From NCBI RefSeq assembly GCF_002848005.1, contig NZ_PKHX01000003.1:122317-186316 (forward strand): a DNA stretch of 64,000 nt. Reading direction: 5' to 3'. This document shows, piece by piece, positions 52,526 through 62,376 of the stretch; within the stretch, counting starts at the first letter, position 1, and each line of letters opens with the position of its first letter. A model generated the notes under the pieces. The model had not been told where the DNA came from and searched no databases. It saw only the letters and a list, made by a program, of their open reading frames with translations. The translations under genes and the position numbers were made by a program. Origin of the DNA: Varibaculum cambriense. GTDB taxonomy: Bacteria; Actinomycetota; Actinomycetes; Actinomycetales; Actinomycetaceae.

Positions 52526-53191
52526 ATGCACTTCGTAGTTTTAGGCTCGGGACGAGTAGGAGCCAGAGTCGCACAGACCTTGGACGAACAGGGGCATTCG
52601 GTTGCTATCATCGATTCCAACCCCGATGCTTTCCGTAAACTTCCCACTGATTTTTCGGGGCAAAAAGTATCCGGGATTGGGTTCGACCGAGAAGTGCTAG
52701 AGCGAGCCAATATCGAGGAAGCTTATGCTTTCGCCGCCATCTCTAACGGGGACAACACCAATATTTTGGCGGCTCGGATTGCGCGAGAAACCTTCGGGAT
52801 TGACCGGGTAGTAGCCCGGATTTACGATATTCGTCGCGCGGAAATCTATCGCAAGCTGGGGATAAACACCACTTCTCCCGTATCGTGGACCGCTTCGGAA
52901 ATGCTGCGCCTAATGCTGCCGGACGATACCCAGCTGGCGTATTCGGACTCGGTCTATCAGGTGAAAATGCTGCGCATTTTCCCCTGTGAAGACTGGGTGG
53001 GGGTTTCTTTACAGCAAACCCAAAAACTTCTGGATATCAAAGTTGCCTATATTGGGCGCGATGGGGAACCCTATTTCAACCTGTCTACCCTGGTAATCCA
53101 AGAAGGTGACGAACTGATTTGTACAGTGCCATCGGGGCGAGCAGAGCAGATAGAGCGGGCTTTCAAACGGCCCCCAGCGCAGGAGGAATAA
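52526..53191 (+). CDS. ceoB: TrkA-type RCK regulatory subunit CeoB
   Basis: 222 aa. RCK_N Rossmann domain starting MHFVVLGSGRVGARVAQ with the GxGxxG loop, then a C-terminal RCK_C domain. A TTG start at 52484 is possible, but the ATG at 52526 matches homologues. Such subunits bind NAD(H) or ATP and gate potassium uptake. One base separates it from ceoC. Confidence 0.9.
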   Translation: MHFVVLGSGRVGARVAQTLDEQGHSVAIIDSNPDAFRKLPTDFSGQKVSGIGFDREVLERANIEEAYAFAAISNGDNTNILAARIARETFGIDRVVARIYDIRRAEIYRKLGINTTSPVSWTASEMLRLMLPDDTQLAYSDSVYQVKMLRIFPCEDWVGVSLQQTQKLLDIKVAYIGRDGEPYFNLSTLVIQEGDELICTVPSGRAEQIERAFKRPPAQEE

Positions 53192-53192
53192 T

Positions 53193-53894
53193 ATGCGGAT
53201 TGTGATTGCTGGAGCCGGCTCGGTAGGACGCTCGATTGCCCGCGAGCTGGTCGCTAATGGTTATGAAGTTACCTTGATTGATAATAATCCTTCCCGCATG
53301 GAAATAGCCTCAATTCCCCAGGCAGACTGGGTGTTAGGGGACGCCTGCTCCCTTGATACACTTTCTAAAGCCGAGATTGGCGAGGCCGACGTAGTAGTTT
53401 GCGCTACCGGGAACGACAAAGTGAATCTGGTGGTGTGCCTATTGGCAAGAACCGAGTTCGGGGTGCCTAAGACAGTGGCGCGGGTAAATAATCCCAAGAA
53501 CGAGTGGCTTTTCGATGATGCTTGGGGAGTAGATGTGGCGGTCTCTACCCCGCGAGTGATGACTGCTCTAGTGGAAGAAGTAGTGTCTGTGGGAATTCCG
53601 GTGCATCTGTTCCGCTTCCACACTTCTGACACCAATATGTATTCCCTAACCGTACCCGAAGATTCTGATTTAACCGGGCAGCCCCTCTCCGCCCTCGACC
53701 TGCCCCCTTCGGTAGTATTGGCAGCAGTTTTACGCGATTCGCGCCCCCTCGCTCCCCGCCCGGATACTTTGCTGCAGGGCCTGGACGAACTGTTGATGCT
53801 ATTTAGTTCCACAGCCGAAGACGATTTAGAGCAAATAGCTGCTCTGTTTGCGCCTCCGCCTGAAGAAGTAGCTGATCCGGCGCAAGAAGATTAG
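53193..53894 (+). CDS. ceoC: TrkA-type RCK regulatory subunit CeoC
   Basis: 233 aa, a paralogue of ceoB: MRIVIAGAGSVGRSIAREL with the nucleotide loop, VARVNNPKNEWLF, and a C-terminal RCK_C part. AGGAGGAAT ribosome site. Its stop overlaps that of the convergent DUF3159 gene within a TTAG sequence. No TrkH/KtrB channel gene is in the window. Confidence 0.9.
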   Translation: MRIVIAGAGSVGRSIARELVANGYEVTLIDNNPSRMEIASIPQADWVLGDACSLDTLSKAEIGEADVVVCATGNDKVNLVVCLLARTEFGVPKTVARVNNPKNEWLFDDAWGVDVAVSTPRVMTALVEEVVSVGIPVHLFRFHTSDTNMYSLTVPEDSDLTGQPLSALDLPPSVVLAAVLRDSRPLAPRPDTLLQGLDELLMLFSSTAEDDLEQIAALFAPPPEEVADPAQED

Positions 53895-54637
53895 TGGTCA
53901 TTGCCGCGCAACCTCGAGGTTTCGCGGCGCAGTAACGCCCAGTTGAAATAACCTACCAGGGCGAATGCGGGCAACCCTAAGATCAGCCGCGCCGCTCCCA
54001 GGGGTACCAAGAGGTTCGCGTAATACAGGGGTAGCTCCACCGCTAGTCGCAAAGTGAAAAGCCCTATCCACAGCCAGGTGCAGAGCCGGGAAAGTTCATA
54101 AAATTTGCGGGCATCGCCCTGGCGCCAACTGTCTAGTTTGCCGATTGCCCCGGCTACCAGCCAGCCGATAGCCGGTCGACGAGCCAGGATAGTTAGCAGT
54201 AATACCGCTGCGTAAACCCCGTTTATCCAAAAACCGAAGGCAAAAAAGTTTTCCACCTGACCGCTGCGCCAGGCCCAAAATACGCTGATTAGGGTGCCGG
54301 CAAGTCCGGCTACCACCTGGCGCAAACTTTGATGGCGTAGGATCCGAATCGCCCCGAAAATAACGGTCACTGTCAGCGCCAAAATAACCGGCAGTCGCAG
54401 AGAATGGGTAAAAGGATAGATCGCCACTACCAAAATGGTGGGCAAAGTAGCCTCTAGGGCTCCTAAAGGCCCGCCGATGGCTTCCCGCATAGAAAACTGC
54501 TGCGATCCTAATTGAGAACCCAGGCCGCCAAACTGTCCCGTCAACTGGGGTTCTCGTCGCCTTTCAGCGTCCGTAGAAAAGTGCGGGGATTCCGGCTTTT
54601 CACCGCGGCTATCACTTGATTCTAAGCTACTGTTCAT
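53891..54637 (-). CDS. DUF3159 family membrane protein
   Basis: 248 aa with about six hydrophobic segments after a polar N-terminus of about 50 residues; contains GALEATLPTILVVAIYPFT, the family's first helix. Function unknown, but conserved next to ceoB/ceoC in Actinobacteria (mycobacterial Rv2693c position). Start set at the ATG overlapping the OB-fold gene stop by 11 bp; the longer frame to 54700 would run into that gene. Confidence 0.82.
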   Translation of the reverse strand: MNSSLESSDSRGEKPESPHFSTDAERRREPQLTGQFGGLGSQLGSQQFSMREAIGGPLGALEATLPTILVVAIYPFTHSLRLPVILALTVTVIFGAIRILRHQSLRQVVAGLAGTLISVFWAWRSGQVENFFAFGFWINGVYAAVLLLTILARRPAIGWLVAGAIGKLDSWRQGDARKFYELSRLCTWLWIGLFTLRLAVELPLYYANLLVPLGAARLILGLPAFALVGYFNWALLRRETSRLRGNDH

Positions 54638-54962
54638 TACCGCGAACCGGCTCAATCTGAAAAGTAGGGTTGATAACACAAAGCCCATTGGAGCGAGCAA
54701 TAACCATTCCTTGCACCGCTAGACGAATTCCGGCTTTAATCCCGGGAACGCTTTTCCGCCCTAACCACACCACATCGATGGAGCCAGTACCATCAAAAAG
54801 GGTGGCGGTAAAGGAACCGGCACCAGTGGGAGCCGGAAAAGTAACCGAACGTAAAACCCCAAATAGAGAGGCTTTTTGTCGCTCAGCTACCTCACATACC
54901 TGGGAGACAATACGCGATTGTGGATCTTCCTCAGCAGTGGGAGCGTTTTCGGGGGTATCCAC
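54627..54962 (-). CDS. OB-fold nucleic-acid-binding protein
   Basis: 111 aa. GSFTATLFDGTGSIDVVWLGR and IRLAVQGMVIARSNGLCVINPTF are the OB-fold strands; mycobacterial Rv2694c is the counterpart. Binds single-stranded nucleic acid by family, exact role unknown. GTG start overlapping the DUF3710 stop (TAGTG). Confidence 0.85.
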   Translation of the reverse strand: MDTPENAPTAEEDPQSRIVSQVCEVAERQKASLFGVLRSVTFPAPTGAGSFTATLFDGTGSIDVVWLGRKSVPGIKAGIRLAVQGMVIARSNGLCVINPTFQIEPVRGNEQ

Positions 54963-55693
54963 TACTGACCCATCCCTAACTGCTCAATTAGATCTGCAGC
55001 TAACTCGATTGGTAATGCTTCTCCCGGTACGTAGGCTTCATTCCCGCGCACTACCTCCATACCGTGTAAGACGGCTAGCAGGCCTTCACGGGCGCTTTCT
55101 TCCTCGGCCGCCTGTCCCCTGACGATTACTCGCAGCAGCCAACGATCGCCCTCAATCCCCCACAACAGAAGGGGCATTGCCCCTTCACCCGCAGATTTAC
55201 CTTCCGGGATAGGACGTGCCAGCACTGCTTCTCCGAAAGGACCGGGAAGCGGGAAAATCTGGTATTCCTCAGCTTTAAGCTGGTCAGCGAGCTCTTGGAG
55301 AATTTCATCCCACAGTCCCCCGGAACGTTGCATCGCGAAAGCAGCTAGCTGCATCTGCGCAGCTCCCGACACGACCTCTAGTGCCAAGATATTGCCATTG
55401 CCGTCTTGAACTGGAAGGATTTGTAATCCCGCGATCATGGGGATCCGCAAAACTCCCAGATCCAAAAATTCGCTGCCCTCCGGAGACTCGCCCTCGTTGT
55501 ACGGGCCTTGCGGCTTAGGGAGTTGCGCGTTACTGGCAGCCTCGTCCTCACCGGGAGCTGGGGCAAGCTCCCCCGCGGCGGGCTCTGCAGCATTAGCGAC
55601 TTCCCCCGACTGGCCGGGGGTAACAATATCTGCAGCTCTCGGCGAAGATTCGTCTGGAGCTGTGCGTTTACGTCGAGAAGGAAATAATCTCAT
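54962..55693 (-). CDS. DUF3710 family protein
   Basis: 243 aa. A polar, Ala/Glu/Pro-rich N-terminal half is followed by the conserved GVLRIPMIAGLQILPVQD... and GEAVLARPIPEGKS segments of DUF3710. Function unknown; in mycobacteria it neighbours dut, which is absent at this point. ATG start. Confidence 0.83.
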   Translation of the reverse strand: MRLFPSRRKRTAPDESSPRAADIVTPGQSGEVANAAEPAAGELAPAPGEDEAASNAQLPKPQGPYNEGESPEGSEFLDLGVLRIPMIAGLQILPVQDGNGNILALEVVSGAAQMQLAAFAMQRSGGLWDEILQELADQLKAEEYQIFPLPGPFGEAVLARPIPEGKSAGEGAMPLLLWGIEGDRWLLRVIVRGQAAEEESAREGLLAVLHGMEVVRGNEAYVPGEALPIELAADLIEQLGMGQ

Positions 55694-55702
55694 AAAGCCA
55701 GT

Positions 55703-56005
55703 TTATTCAGCGCAGTCGAGGCAAACCGGTTTGCCGTCTACCGCTCCCGCCAGGCGGGAACGGTGCTGTACTAAGAAGCAAACCGAGCAGGTAAACTCGT
55801 CATCTTGCGCCGGAATGACCTGCACGGAGAGTTCTTCGCCAGATAGATCAGCGCCAGGCAGTTCAAAATCTTCTGCAGCTGCGTTTTCGTCTTCATCGAC
55901 TTCGGAAGAACCGCTGGCCTCCGCGCGGCGAGCCTTCAGTTCTTCTAGGGAGTCCTGCTCGACTTCCTCTTCATTTTTGCGGGGGGCGTCATAATCTGTT
56001 GCCAC
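55703..56005 (-). CDS. DUF4193 zinc-ribbon protein
   Basis: 100 aa. Acidic N-terminus and a C-terminal zinc ribbon with CSVC and CLDC (about residues 78-97). The family is actinobacterial and of unknown function. GTG start with AGAAGGGA. Divergent from sepH across 168 bp. Confidence 0.85.
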   Translation of the reverse strand: MATDYDAPRKNEEEVEQDSLEELKARRAEASGSSEVDEDENAAAEDFELPGADLSGEELSVQVIPAQDDEFTCSVCFLVQHRSRLAGAVDGKPVCLDCAE

Positions 56006-56173
56006 GGTTCGTCCCTTCTTAAAGTGGTGCTTGGGTCTACAGTTAAATAAACAATAGACGCGGGGATATTAACACTTCAAGCCCTAAAATGCTAGATACG
56101 ACAGACACACCGCGCCTAATAGGCAAAAAACGCCCCTGAACGTGGCAATCTCTAAGCAAGGGAACGGAGGAAT

Positions 56174-57475
56174 ATGAAAGACCTAGAGCTGTTGGGATTG
56201 CACCCAGATGGTAATCAGCTGATTCTCAATGACGAGGACGGAACCCGCTATGCTTTGGCCATCACCCAGGAGCTACGCGACAAGCTCCGTCCGGAGCGCC
56301 CCAATCTGGAGGCAGTGCCGCAAAACCCGAAGAAAACGGTGCCCCCGCGTAAAATCCAATCCCTGATTCGCGCCGGCAGTACCACCAATGAAATCGCAGA
56401 TAAATTTGAGCTTCCGTTGGCAAAAGTGCAACGTTACGCTACCCCGATTTTGGCGGAGCGTCGCCACATTGCGAATCTGGCGCAATCTTGTCAGATAGGA
56501 GGGGAATCAGATTCTCCTCGTCTGGGAGAGCTAGTCGTAGATCGTCTCGCGGCACGGGGGGTTTCTGCAGCTTCCCTGCGTTGGGATGCAGTTCGCGGCG
56601 GTAAAGGACCGTGGGAAATCATTTTGACTTTCACCCAAGATGCCCGCGATTTAACTGCCCGTTGGCATATGGAGCCCGGCTCTTCCACCGTTAGCGCTCT
56701 TGACCAGGAAGCTACCTGGTTAACCGAGGCCTCGCAGCCGGCTTCGAAAGTATCGAGTTTCGAAGAATTTTTCCCCATGTCTTCCCCGGAGGCTACCGCC
56801 CCTCAAAAACCTGATACCGGCACGGAGGCACTCTTAGAAGCACTAGCGGCAGCGCGCGGAAAACGTGATACCTCCCCGCAGCTGGATCTGCCCGAAGAAG
56901 CTGACGTAGAGGCGTCCTCCGGTTTAGAGGAAGAACCGACCGATACGGAGCACAGCACCCCGGCAGAAATAGTTTCCCTTTCCGGTAAGCGCCAAGAATC
57001 GCCAGCCGCGAACGACAACCCGGCTACGACCTCCTCCGCGCAGCCGCAAAGCGATTTCAGTCCCGCCGGGAAGTCTACACTGGGAGAAAAATCGACGATC
57101 CCGCAGGCGGAGTCAGACGCGCAGCTACCACCAGATAAACGCCGCTCCGACGAAGTATGGGATAGCAGCGAACCTACTTTTGTAGGGAATCTTTCCGAAG
57201 CCGAGGCTCTTAATCTGGATTTGACGAGACGCGCCCCCGCAGATTTAGGAAAAAACGAAGCTGAGGTACCTTCTCGCCCGGCGCCTCCTCCCCCCAGCGC
57301 TGATCCCGGACAGGAAGCTCTCGTCCTTCCGGGGATGGAAAATGTAGAGGAAAACGATAAAACTATCCTTGCCTCCGGGGAAAACACCGCTAAAAGCAAA
57401 GGTAAACATCGTCGTTCTCACCGTAAATCCATTCCCAGCTGGGACGATATTGTCTTTGGCACCAAGCCACGGTAA
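56174..57475 (+). CDS. sepH: Septation protein SepH
   Basis: 433 aa. N-terminal DUF3071 domain, MKDLELLGLHPDGNQLILND and an HTH-like GSTTNEIADKFELPLAKVQRYA region, with a long disordered, Pro/Glu/Ser-rich C-terminal half ending in a basic RRSHRKSIPSWDDI segment. SepH binds FtsZ and supports ring assembly in Actinobacteria. GGAGGAAT ribosome site. Confidence 0.88.
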   Translation: MKDLELLGLHPDGNQLILNDEDGTRYALAITQELRDKLRPERPNLEAVPQNPKKTVPPRKIQSLIRAGSTTNEIADKFELPLAKVQRYATPILAERRHIANLAQSCQIGGESDSPRLGELVVDRLAARGVSAASLRWDAVRGGKGPWEIILTFTQDARDLTARWHMEPGSSTVSALDQEATWLTEASQPASKVSSFEEFFPMSSPEATAPQKPDTGTEALLEALAAARGKRDTSPQLDLPEEADVEASSGLEEEPTDTEHSTPAEIVSLSGKRQESPAANDNPATTSSAQPQSDFSPAGKSTLGEKSTIPQAESDAQLPPDKRRSDEVWDSSEPTFVGNLSEAEALNLDLTRRAPADLGKNEAEVPSRPAPPPPSADPGQEALVLPGMENVEENDKTILASGENTAKSKGKHRRSHRKSIPSWDDIVFGTKPR

Positions 57476-57513
57476 AAGCGAGTAAAGCCGGTATCTAGAT
57501 AGCGTACTGCTGG

Positions 57514-58683
57514 TTATACCAGGATAAGGGGGATCTCCATCTCTGCCGGGGTTAATGACCCATGTACTCCCACCATTTGTAGAACTCCCCGGCTATGGAA
57601 ACGGGAATCTACGAATTGATAGTTTTCCTTCGCAAAAATGGTGAAGTCCCCGATGCGATCTGGTTCGCTAATATCACCGTATGCCTGGCGGTAATCAGCT
57701 ATTATCTGACCACGCCCAGCAACTAATTTTTGCCACTGCACCAGCACCAGTGCGTTCGGAGCCTTCCGGGTGCGATTACCGGCGGGATCCTCACCTAAAT
57801 ATTTTTCCTTAAGGTGAATATGGAGGGCGCGCGGCTCCCCAGAGATCGCTGCCACCTGGGAGGCAAGCTCTGAATCTGCTATATCAACCGTGGAAGCGTC
57901 ATTAACATTTACCATGCCATGATCTGCGGTTATCGCCATGAGTACGTCATCGGGTAACTGCGCACGCAATTCGGAAAGAGTCCGGTCAATCGCCTCCAGC
58001 TCTTGCAACCAACGGGGATGAGACCATCCCAGATTATGCCCCCAATGATCAAGATGCGACCAGTAAAGATATACGTAGTCAGCCCCCTGTTTAAAGGCGG
58101 TCGCCGCCTGGGCGCAACGCTCGGAAAGCTTCGTAGAAACTTTTAAGTTCGCGTCACGCAAAGTGATTTCACTAAGCTTAGATCCCACAAAGTCGGGCGG
58201 AACTAATGCTACCGATTCCAGAGCGGCATTACGGGCATAGGTAAAATGGGTCGGCTGGTCGCACCAGGATTGAGCCGAGCGCCCATAGCCTTCAAAAGTT
58301 ATTAGGTTGAGGACGCGTCTAGCAACCGGATCCCAACACTGATACCCCAGCATCCCGGTTTGGGCAGGCGAAAGACCGGTATGGAGGCTGGTGAGAGCAG
58401 CTACCGTAGTGGACGGGACGCAGGTTCGCAACGCTTGCCCCAGGGTGTCTGAGGCCTGCGTGAGATACGGGCGCATAAAGGGTAGATGTCCGCGCCGCGA
58501 CAAGAGCAGCTGCTGTCCCATGCCATCAATGACTACGAGGCATAACCGGCGTTTATTTTCCCCGATTAGTGGCCGCAACTCCGCCGAAAACTTGGTTTCT
58601 TCCCGCCAGTTAAGCGCCCCGAACAGCGTGGGTAAAATATCCCATATTCGCATTCCAGTAGTGGTTTTCTCACGGTGACCCAT
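57514..58683 (-). CDS. Alkaline-phosphatase-superfamily nucleotide phosphodiesterase
   Basis: 389 aa. VVIDGMGQQLL, VPSTTVAALTSLHTGL with the nucleophilic Thr, and ADHGMVNV metal motif identify the type I phosphodiesterase/pyrophosphatase family. No signal peptide is apparent. Located between sepH and parC, an arrangement known in other Actinobacteria. Convergent with sepH and divergent from parC. ATG start. Confidence 0.85.
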   Translation of the reverse strand: MGHREKTTTGMRIWDILPTLFGALNWREETKFSAELRPLIGENKRRLCLVVIDGMGQQLLLSRRGHLPFMRPYLTQASDTLGQALRTCVPSTTVAALTSLHTGLSPAQTGMLGYQCWDPVARRVLNLITFEGYGRSAQSWCDQPTHFTYARNAALESVALVPPDFVGSKLSEITLRDANLKVSTKLSERCAQAATAFKQGADYVYLYWSHLDHWGHNLGWSHPRWLQELEAIDRTLSELRAQLPDDVLMAITADHGMVNVNDASTVDIADSELASQVAAISGEPRALHIHLKEKYLGEDPAGNRTRKAPNALVLVQWQKLVAGRGQIIADYRQAYGDISEPDRIGDFTIFAKENYQFVDSRFHSRGVLQMVGVHGSLTPAEMEIPLILV

Positions 58684-58750
58684 ACCTCTTATCTTCTCAT
58701 ATCCGCGAGCCGAATCTGACTAGTGCCCCGTTTTTTGTTTTGATATTAGG

Positions 58751-61330
58751 GTGAGCGAAAAGTCGAATGAACCCCGTCAGCCTGATCTGTTTTCTGCAGC
58801 CATGCCTGCAGCGGATGCCCTCGACCAGCCAGACCTAAAAGAAAAACGGGCAAGCTCGCCCTCGAAAACTGTGACTGCCCGTCCGCCACGGAAAAAAGCC
58901 GCGCCCTCCTCCCCCGAACCGGTAGCGGAAAAAATTACTCATATTGATGTTTCCGAGGAGATGCGCACTTCCTTCCTGGAGTACGCCTATTCGGTGATTT
59001 ATGCGCGTGCCCTGCCAGATGCCCGGGATGGTTTAAAGCCGGTGCAGCGACGCATCGTTTATATGATGAGCGAAATGGGGCTCTGGCCTAATAAAGGGCA
59101 CGTGAAAAGCTCCCGCGTGGTGGGGGAAGTTATGGGTAAGCTCCACCCTCACGGGGACAGCGCCATCTATGACGCGATTGTGCGCCTGGCACAAGACTTT
59201 AACCTGCGGATGCCGCTGGTAGATGGGCATGGGAACTTCGGTTCTCTAGATGACGGTCCGGCCGCGGCGCGCTACACGGAAGTGCGGATGGCTCCGACCG
59301 CCCAAGATATGGTGGCCAATCTGGATGAGGACGTCGTAGATTTTGTGCCCAACTACGATAATCAGTTCCTGCAGCCAGCAGTGCTGCCCGCGGCGTTTCC
59401 GAATCTATTGGTTAACGGCGCCAACGGAATTGCCGTGGGAATGGCCACCTATATAGCTCCCCACAACCTGGGAGAAACCGTGGCCGGCGCGATTCATCTG
59501 CTAGAAAATCCGGAGGCCACTACCGAAGATTTGATGCGTTTTATCCCCGGCCCGGATCTGCCAGGCGGAGGCATTATCGTGGGGCTGGACGGTATCCGCC
59601 AAGCCTATGAGACCGGGAGGGGAATCTTCCGCACCCGCGCTAAGACCTCGATTGAGCGAGTTAGCGCCCGGAAGATGGGGATTGTGGTCACCGAACTGCC
59701 CTATATGGTGGGCTCGGAAAAAGTGATTGAAAAAATCAAGGACGGGGTACAAAAAGGCCGGTTAAAGGGAATTTCCGCAGTCACTAACTTAACTGACCGC
59801 GAACATGATCTACGCCTAGTTATCGAAGTAAAATCCGGGTTTAACCCGGAGGCAGTGCGCGCTTCCCTGTTCAAACACACTCCCATGGAAGATTCTTTCG
59901 GGATTAACGCGGTAGCGCTGGTCGATGGGCAGCCGCGCACCTTGGGTCTAAAAGAAATGCTGCAGGTGTTCTTAGATCACCGGATGGAGATCGTGATGCG
60001 CCGCAGCCAGTATCGCCTGCGTAAACGGCAAGAACGGCTGCATTTGGTACGCGGCCTGCTAATCGCAGTCCTCGATATCGATGATGTTATTCAGATTATT
60101 CGCGCCTCCGAGGACTCCGCCCAGGCAAAATCCCGCTTAATGGAGGCTTTTGACTTAGATGAGGTACAAGCTGAACATATCCTGTCCCTGCAACTGCGCA
60201 GGTTAACAAAGTTTTCTCGTCTAGAGTTAGAGGCAGAGCGTGATCGCTTAACCGCAGAAATTGCGGAGCTGGAAGCTCTGATTGCCTCGCGAGAAAAACG
60301 CCAAGAGCTGGTGGCCAGCGAGCTGCGGGAAGTAGCCCAAAAGCGCTCTGATCCTCGGCGGACAGTGCTGCTGGAAGAAGAGGGCGCGGCGGAGTTAACA
60401 GCCGACCAAGATACTCCCTTGGAGATCCCGGATGAGCCGGCAACCGTGGTCTTAGGGGCAGGCGGCCTAGTGGCGCGCTTCCCCGGGCATGAAGCTTTAT
60501 CTACTGACCAGGGGCGCGAACCTTGGGATACCATTATTTCCACTGCCCTGACCACTGCCCGCGGCCAGGTGGGAGCGGTGACTTCTCATGGCACTTTGTA
60601 TAAGCTGACTGCCCTGGAAGTGCCCGCTTTGGTACGTTCGGCAGCGGCGCCTTCCCTGCGCGGTACGCCTCCGATTTCGCGGCTGCTGAATTTAGAGGAC
60701 GGCGAGGAAGTAGTGGGGCTGGTGCCTCTGGATGAAGACGGACCGACTTGGTGGGCCGCCACGGCTGGCGGGGTGATTAAACGGATCCGTCCCCAGGTGT
60801 TGGCTACCCAGGATTCTTATTCCATAATCACGCTGGACTCCGGCGATCAGGTAGTGGCCGCGGGCAGTGGCAGCGATGATGGCGCCTTTGTACTGATTTC
60901 TTCGGCAGCGCAACTGCTGCGTACCCCGGCAGATAAAGTACGTCCTCAAGGACGCACCGGCCAAGGTATTTCCGGGATGAAACTTTCCGAGGGCGACCAA
61001 GTAATCGCCGCCGCTTTGACCAGTACCGATGCCTTAGAGTCTTCCCTGGTGGTAACAGTCGCGGGGATTGCTACTTCCGAGGCAGGCAGCGGACAAACCA
61101 GCGCCAAAGTCACCCCCCTGCTGCAGTATCCCCAGAAGGGACGCGCCGGACAGGGGGTGCGGTGTCAACGTTTCCTAAAGGGTGAAAGCCGCTTGGCATT
61201 GGCGGCGATTACTGCCACTCCCCCGCGCGCCCTCAGCAAAGATGGCTCCCCTCTTTCTTTACCGGCGCAAACTGATAAGCGAGATGCTTCCGGGAGCGGA
61301 TTAAAGCGGCAAATCTACTTCTTGGGGTAA
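58751..61330 (+). CDS. parC: DNA topoisomerase IV subunit A (GyrA/ParC family)
   Basis: 859 aa. A disordered N-terminal 60 residues, then the breakage-reunion domain with catalytic Tyr175 in [10 protein letters not shown], and a C-terminal beta-propeller domain. The gyrA-type GyrA-box is not seen, in favour of ParC, and the subunit B gene follows across two GNAT genes. GTG start without a clear Shine-Dalgarno; a leaderless transcript is possible. Confidence 0.88.
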   Translation: MSEKSNEPRQPDLFSAAMPAADALDQPDLKEKRASSPSKTVTARPPRKKAAPSSPEPVAEKITHIDVSEEMRTSFLEYAYSVIYARALPDARDGLKPVQRRIVYMMSEMGLWPNKGHVKSSRVVGEVMGKLHPHGDSAIYDAIVRLAQDFNLRMPLVDGHGNFGSLDDGPAAARYTEVRMAPTAQDMVANLDEDVVDFVPNYDNQFLQPAVLPAAFPNLLVNGANGIAVGMATYIAPHNLGETVAGAIHLLENPEATTEDLMRFIPGPDLPGGGIIVGLDGIRQAYETGRGIFRTRAKTSIERVSARKMGIVVTELPYMVGSEKVIEKIKDGVQKGRLKGISAVTNLTDREHDLRLVIEVKSGFNPEAVRASLFKHTPMEDSFGINAVALVDGQPRTLGLKEMLQVFLDHRMEIVMRRSQYRLRKRQERLHLVRGLLIAVLDIDDVIQIIRASEDSAQAKSRLMEAFDLDEVQAEHILSLQLRRLTKFSRLELEAERDRLTAEIAELEALIASREKRQELVASELREVAQKRSDPRRTVLLEEEGAAELTADQDTPLEIPDEPATVVLGAGGLVARFPGHEALSTDQGREPWDTIISTALTTARGQVGAVTSHGTLYKLTALEVPALVRSAAAPSLRGTPPISRLLNLEDGEEVVGLVPLDEDGPTWWAATAGGVIKRIRPQVLATQDSYSIITLDSGDQVVAAGSGSDDGAFVLISSAAQLLRTPADKVRPQGRTGQGISGMKLSEGDQVIAAALTSTDALESSLVVTVAGIATSEAGSGQTSAKVTPLLQYPQKGRAGQGVRCQRFLKGESRLALAAITATPPRALSKDGSPLSLPAQTDKRDASGSGLKRQIYFLG

Positions 61331-61371
61331 GGCTGGGGCATCTCTCTCGAGCGCCGGGTGATCCTTAAAAG

Positions 61372-62376
61372 CTAGCTACTGGAGTTAGCATCCTCTTTCG
61401 AGGCCGGAGTCTCGATCGCGTATTGGGTGGAGGTGCCGATAACTTTAAACCCTGCCTCTAAAAATAGGTGCCGGGTGGCGGGGTCGGCAGTCTCGGGCAG
61501 TAACGCTCCCACGGTGGCGAATCCTTGTTTTTTAAAAGCCGTCAGCACCGCCGCGATTAGCGATTTTAGAATCGCTTCGTTTTCCCACCCCGGAAGGAGT
61601 CCCAATAAATCGATATAGCCTTGTCGATTCCCTACCGCGGTCCAATCTTGCCGATAGATAGAAGACAACACAAAGCCAGCAATCTCGGAGCGATCCGTGG
61701 TTTTATCTAGCGCCACGAAAGAACAATCCGGGGTGAATGCTCCGCGGCGGGTAGTCCAATCCTCGGAAGTGTACCCCGCCCCGGCTTTCCGCTTTTCCAA
61801 GATCCGGTTGACAGCTTGCCGTAACAGGTCATCGAGTTCTTTGTCCCAGGTAACGATCTGGAACGGATAGGAAAGGGCGGGCACTTCGATTGAGCGGGAC
61901 AGATCCCGAGAGACATCCACGAAGGAATCGGTTTGCGTATAACCGGCATCTACCAGTAATTGTGACAGTTCCGGGGCAATATCTTCCACATAAAATAGGG
62001 CGCGTCCGGGACGGGAATGGTCTAACAAGGCTCGTGCCTGATCTCGTTGCCAGGATATGGAGGCACGTCCAAGTCCTTGACCGCGGTAGCGCGGATCTAC
62101 CCCGCCCTCACAAACCACTTCGTTTAACAGTAACCGCGGACGCACCTGCGCATAGGCAACCAGGTTGTTTTCTGAGCCGAAGGCACCGATGGTGCGCCAG
62201 CTAGAGGGCGCAGCAAAAAACTCTTCTACTTCAGAAATCGCGGTTCTAAAGGGAGGATTGTCGAACTCTTCGATCCGGTGGATCAGGCTACCCATTTCCG
62301 CCACGTTATCGGGACCGAGCTTGCGCCAGGAAAAGTTTCCGCTGCCTGCCGGCAATGACCATGCGGGTACTTCCAT
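61372..62376 (-). CDS. Tandem-GNAT acetyltransferase 1
   Basis: 334 aa with two GNAT-like halves. The first half has the acetyl-CoA loop RGQGLGRA (about residue 95-102); the second half is degenerate (LLPGWENEAILKSLIAAVLTAF). Mycothiol synthase-like architecture, substrate unknown. ATG overlaps the stop of the upstream GNAT gene (TAATG). Confidence 0.78.
   Translation of the reverse strand: MEVPAWSLPAGSGNFSWRKLGPDNVAEMGSLIHRIEEFDNPPFRTAISEVEEFFAAPSSWRTIGAFGSENNLVAYAQVRPRLLLNEVVCEGGVDPRYRGQGLGRASISWQRDQARALLDHSRPGRALFYVEDIAPELSQLLVDAGYTQTDSFVDVSRDLSRSIEVPALSYPFQIVTWDKELDDLLRQAVNRILEKRKAGAGYTSEDWTTRRGAFTPDCSFVALDKTTDRSEIAGFVLSSIYRQDWTAVGNRQGYIDLLGLLPGWENEAILKSLIAAVLTAFKKQGFATVGALLPETADPATRHLFLEAGFKVIGTSTQYAIETPASKEDANSSS

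Noticed and set aside
57510-57522. CTGGTTATACCAG as terminator between sepH and the phosphodiesterase gene
   Set aside because: Only 5-bp arms, overlapping the coding end; too weak to call.
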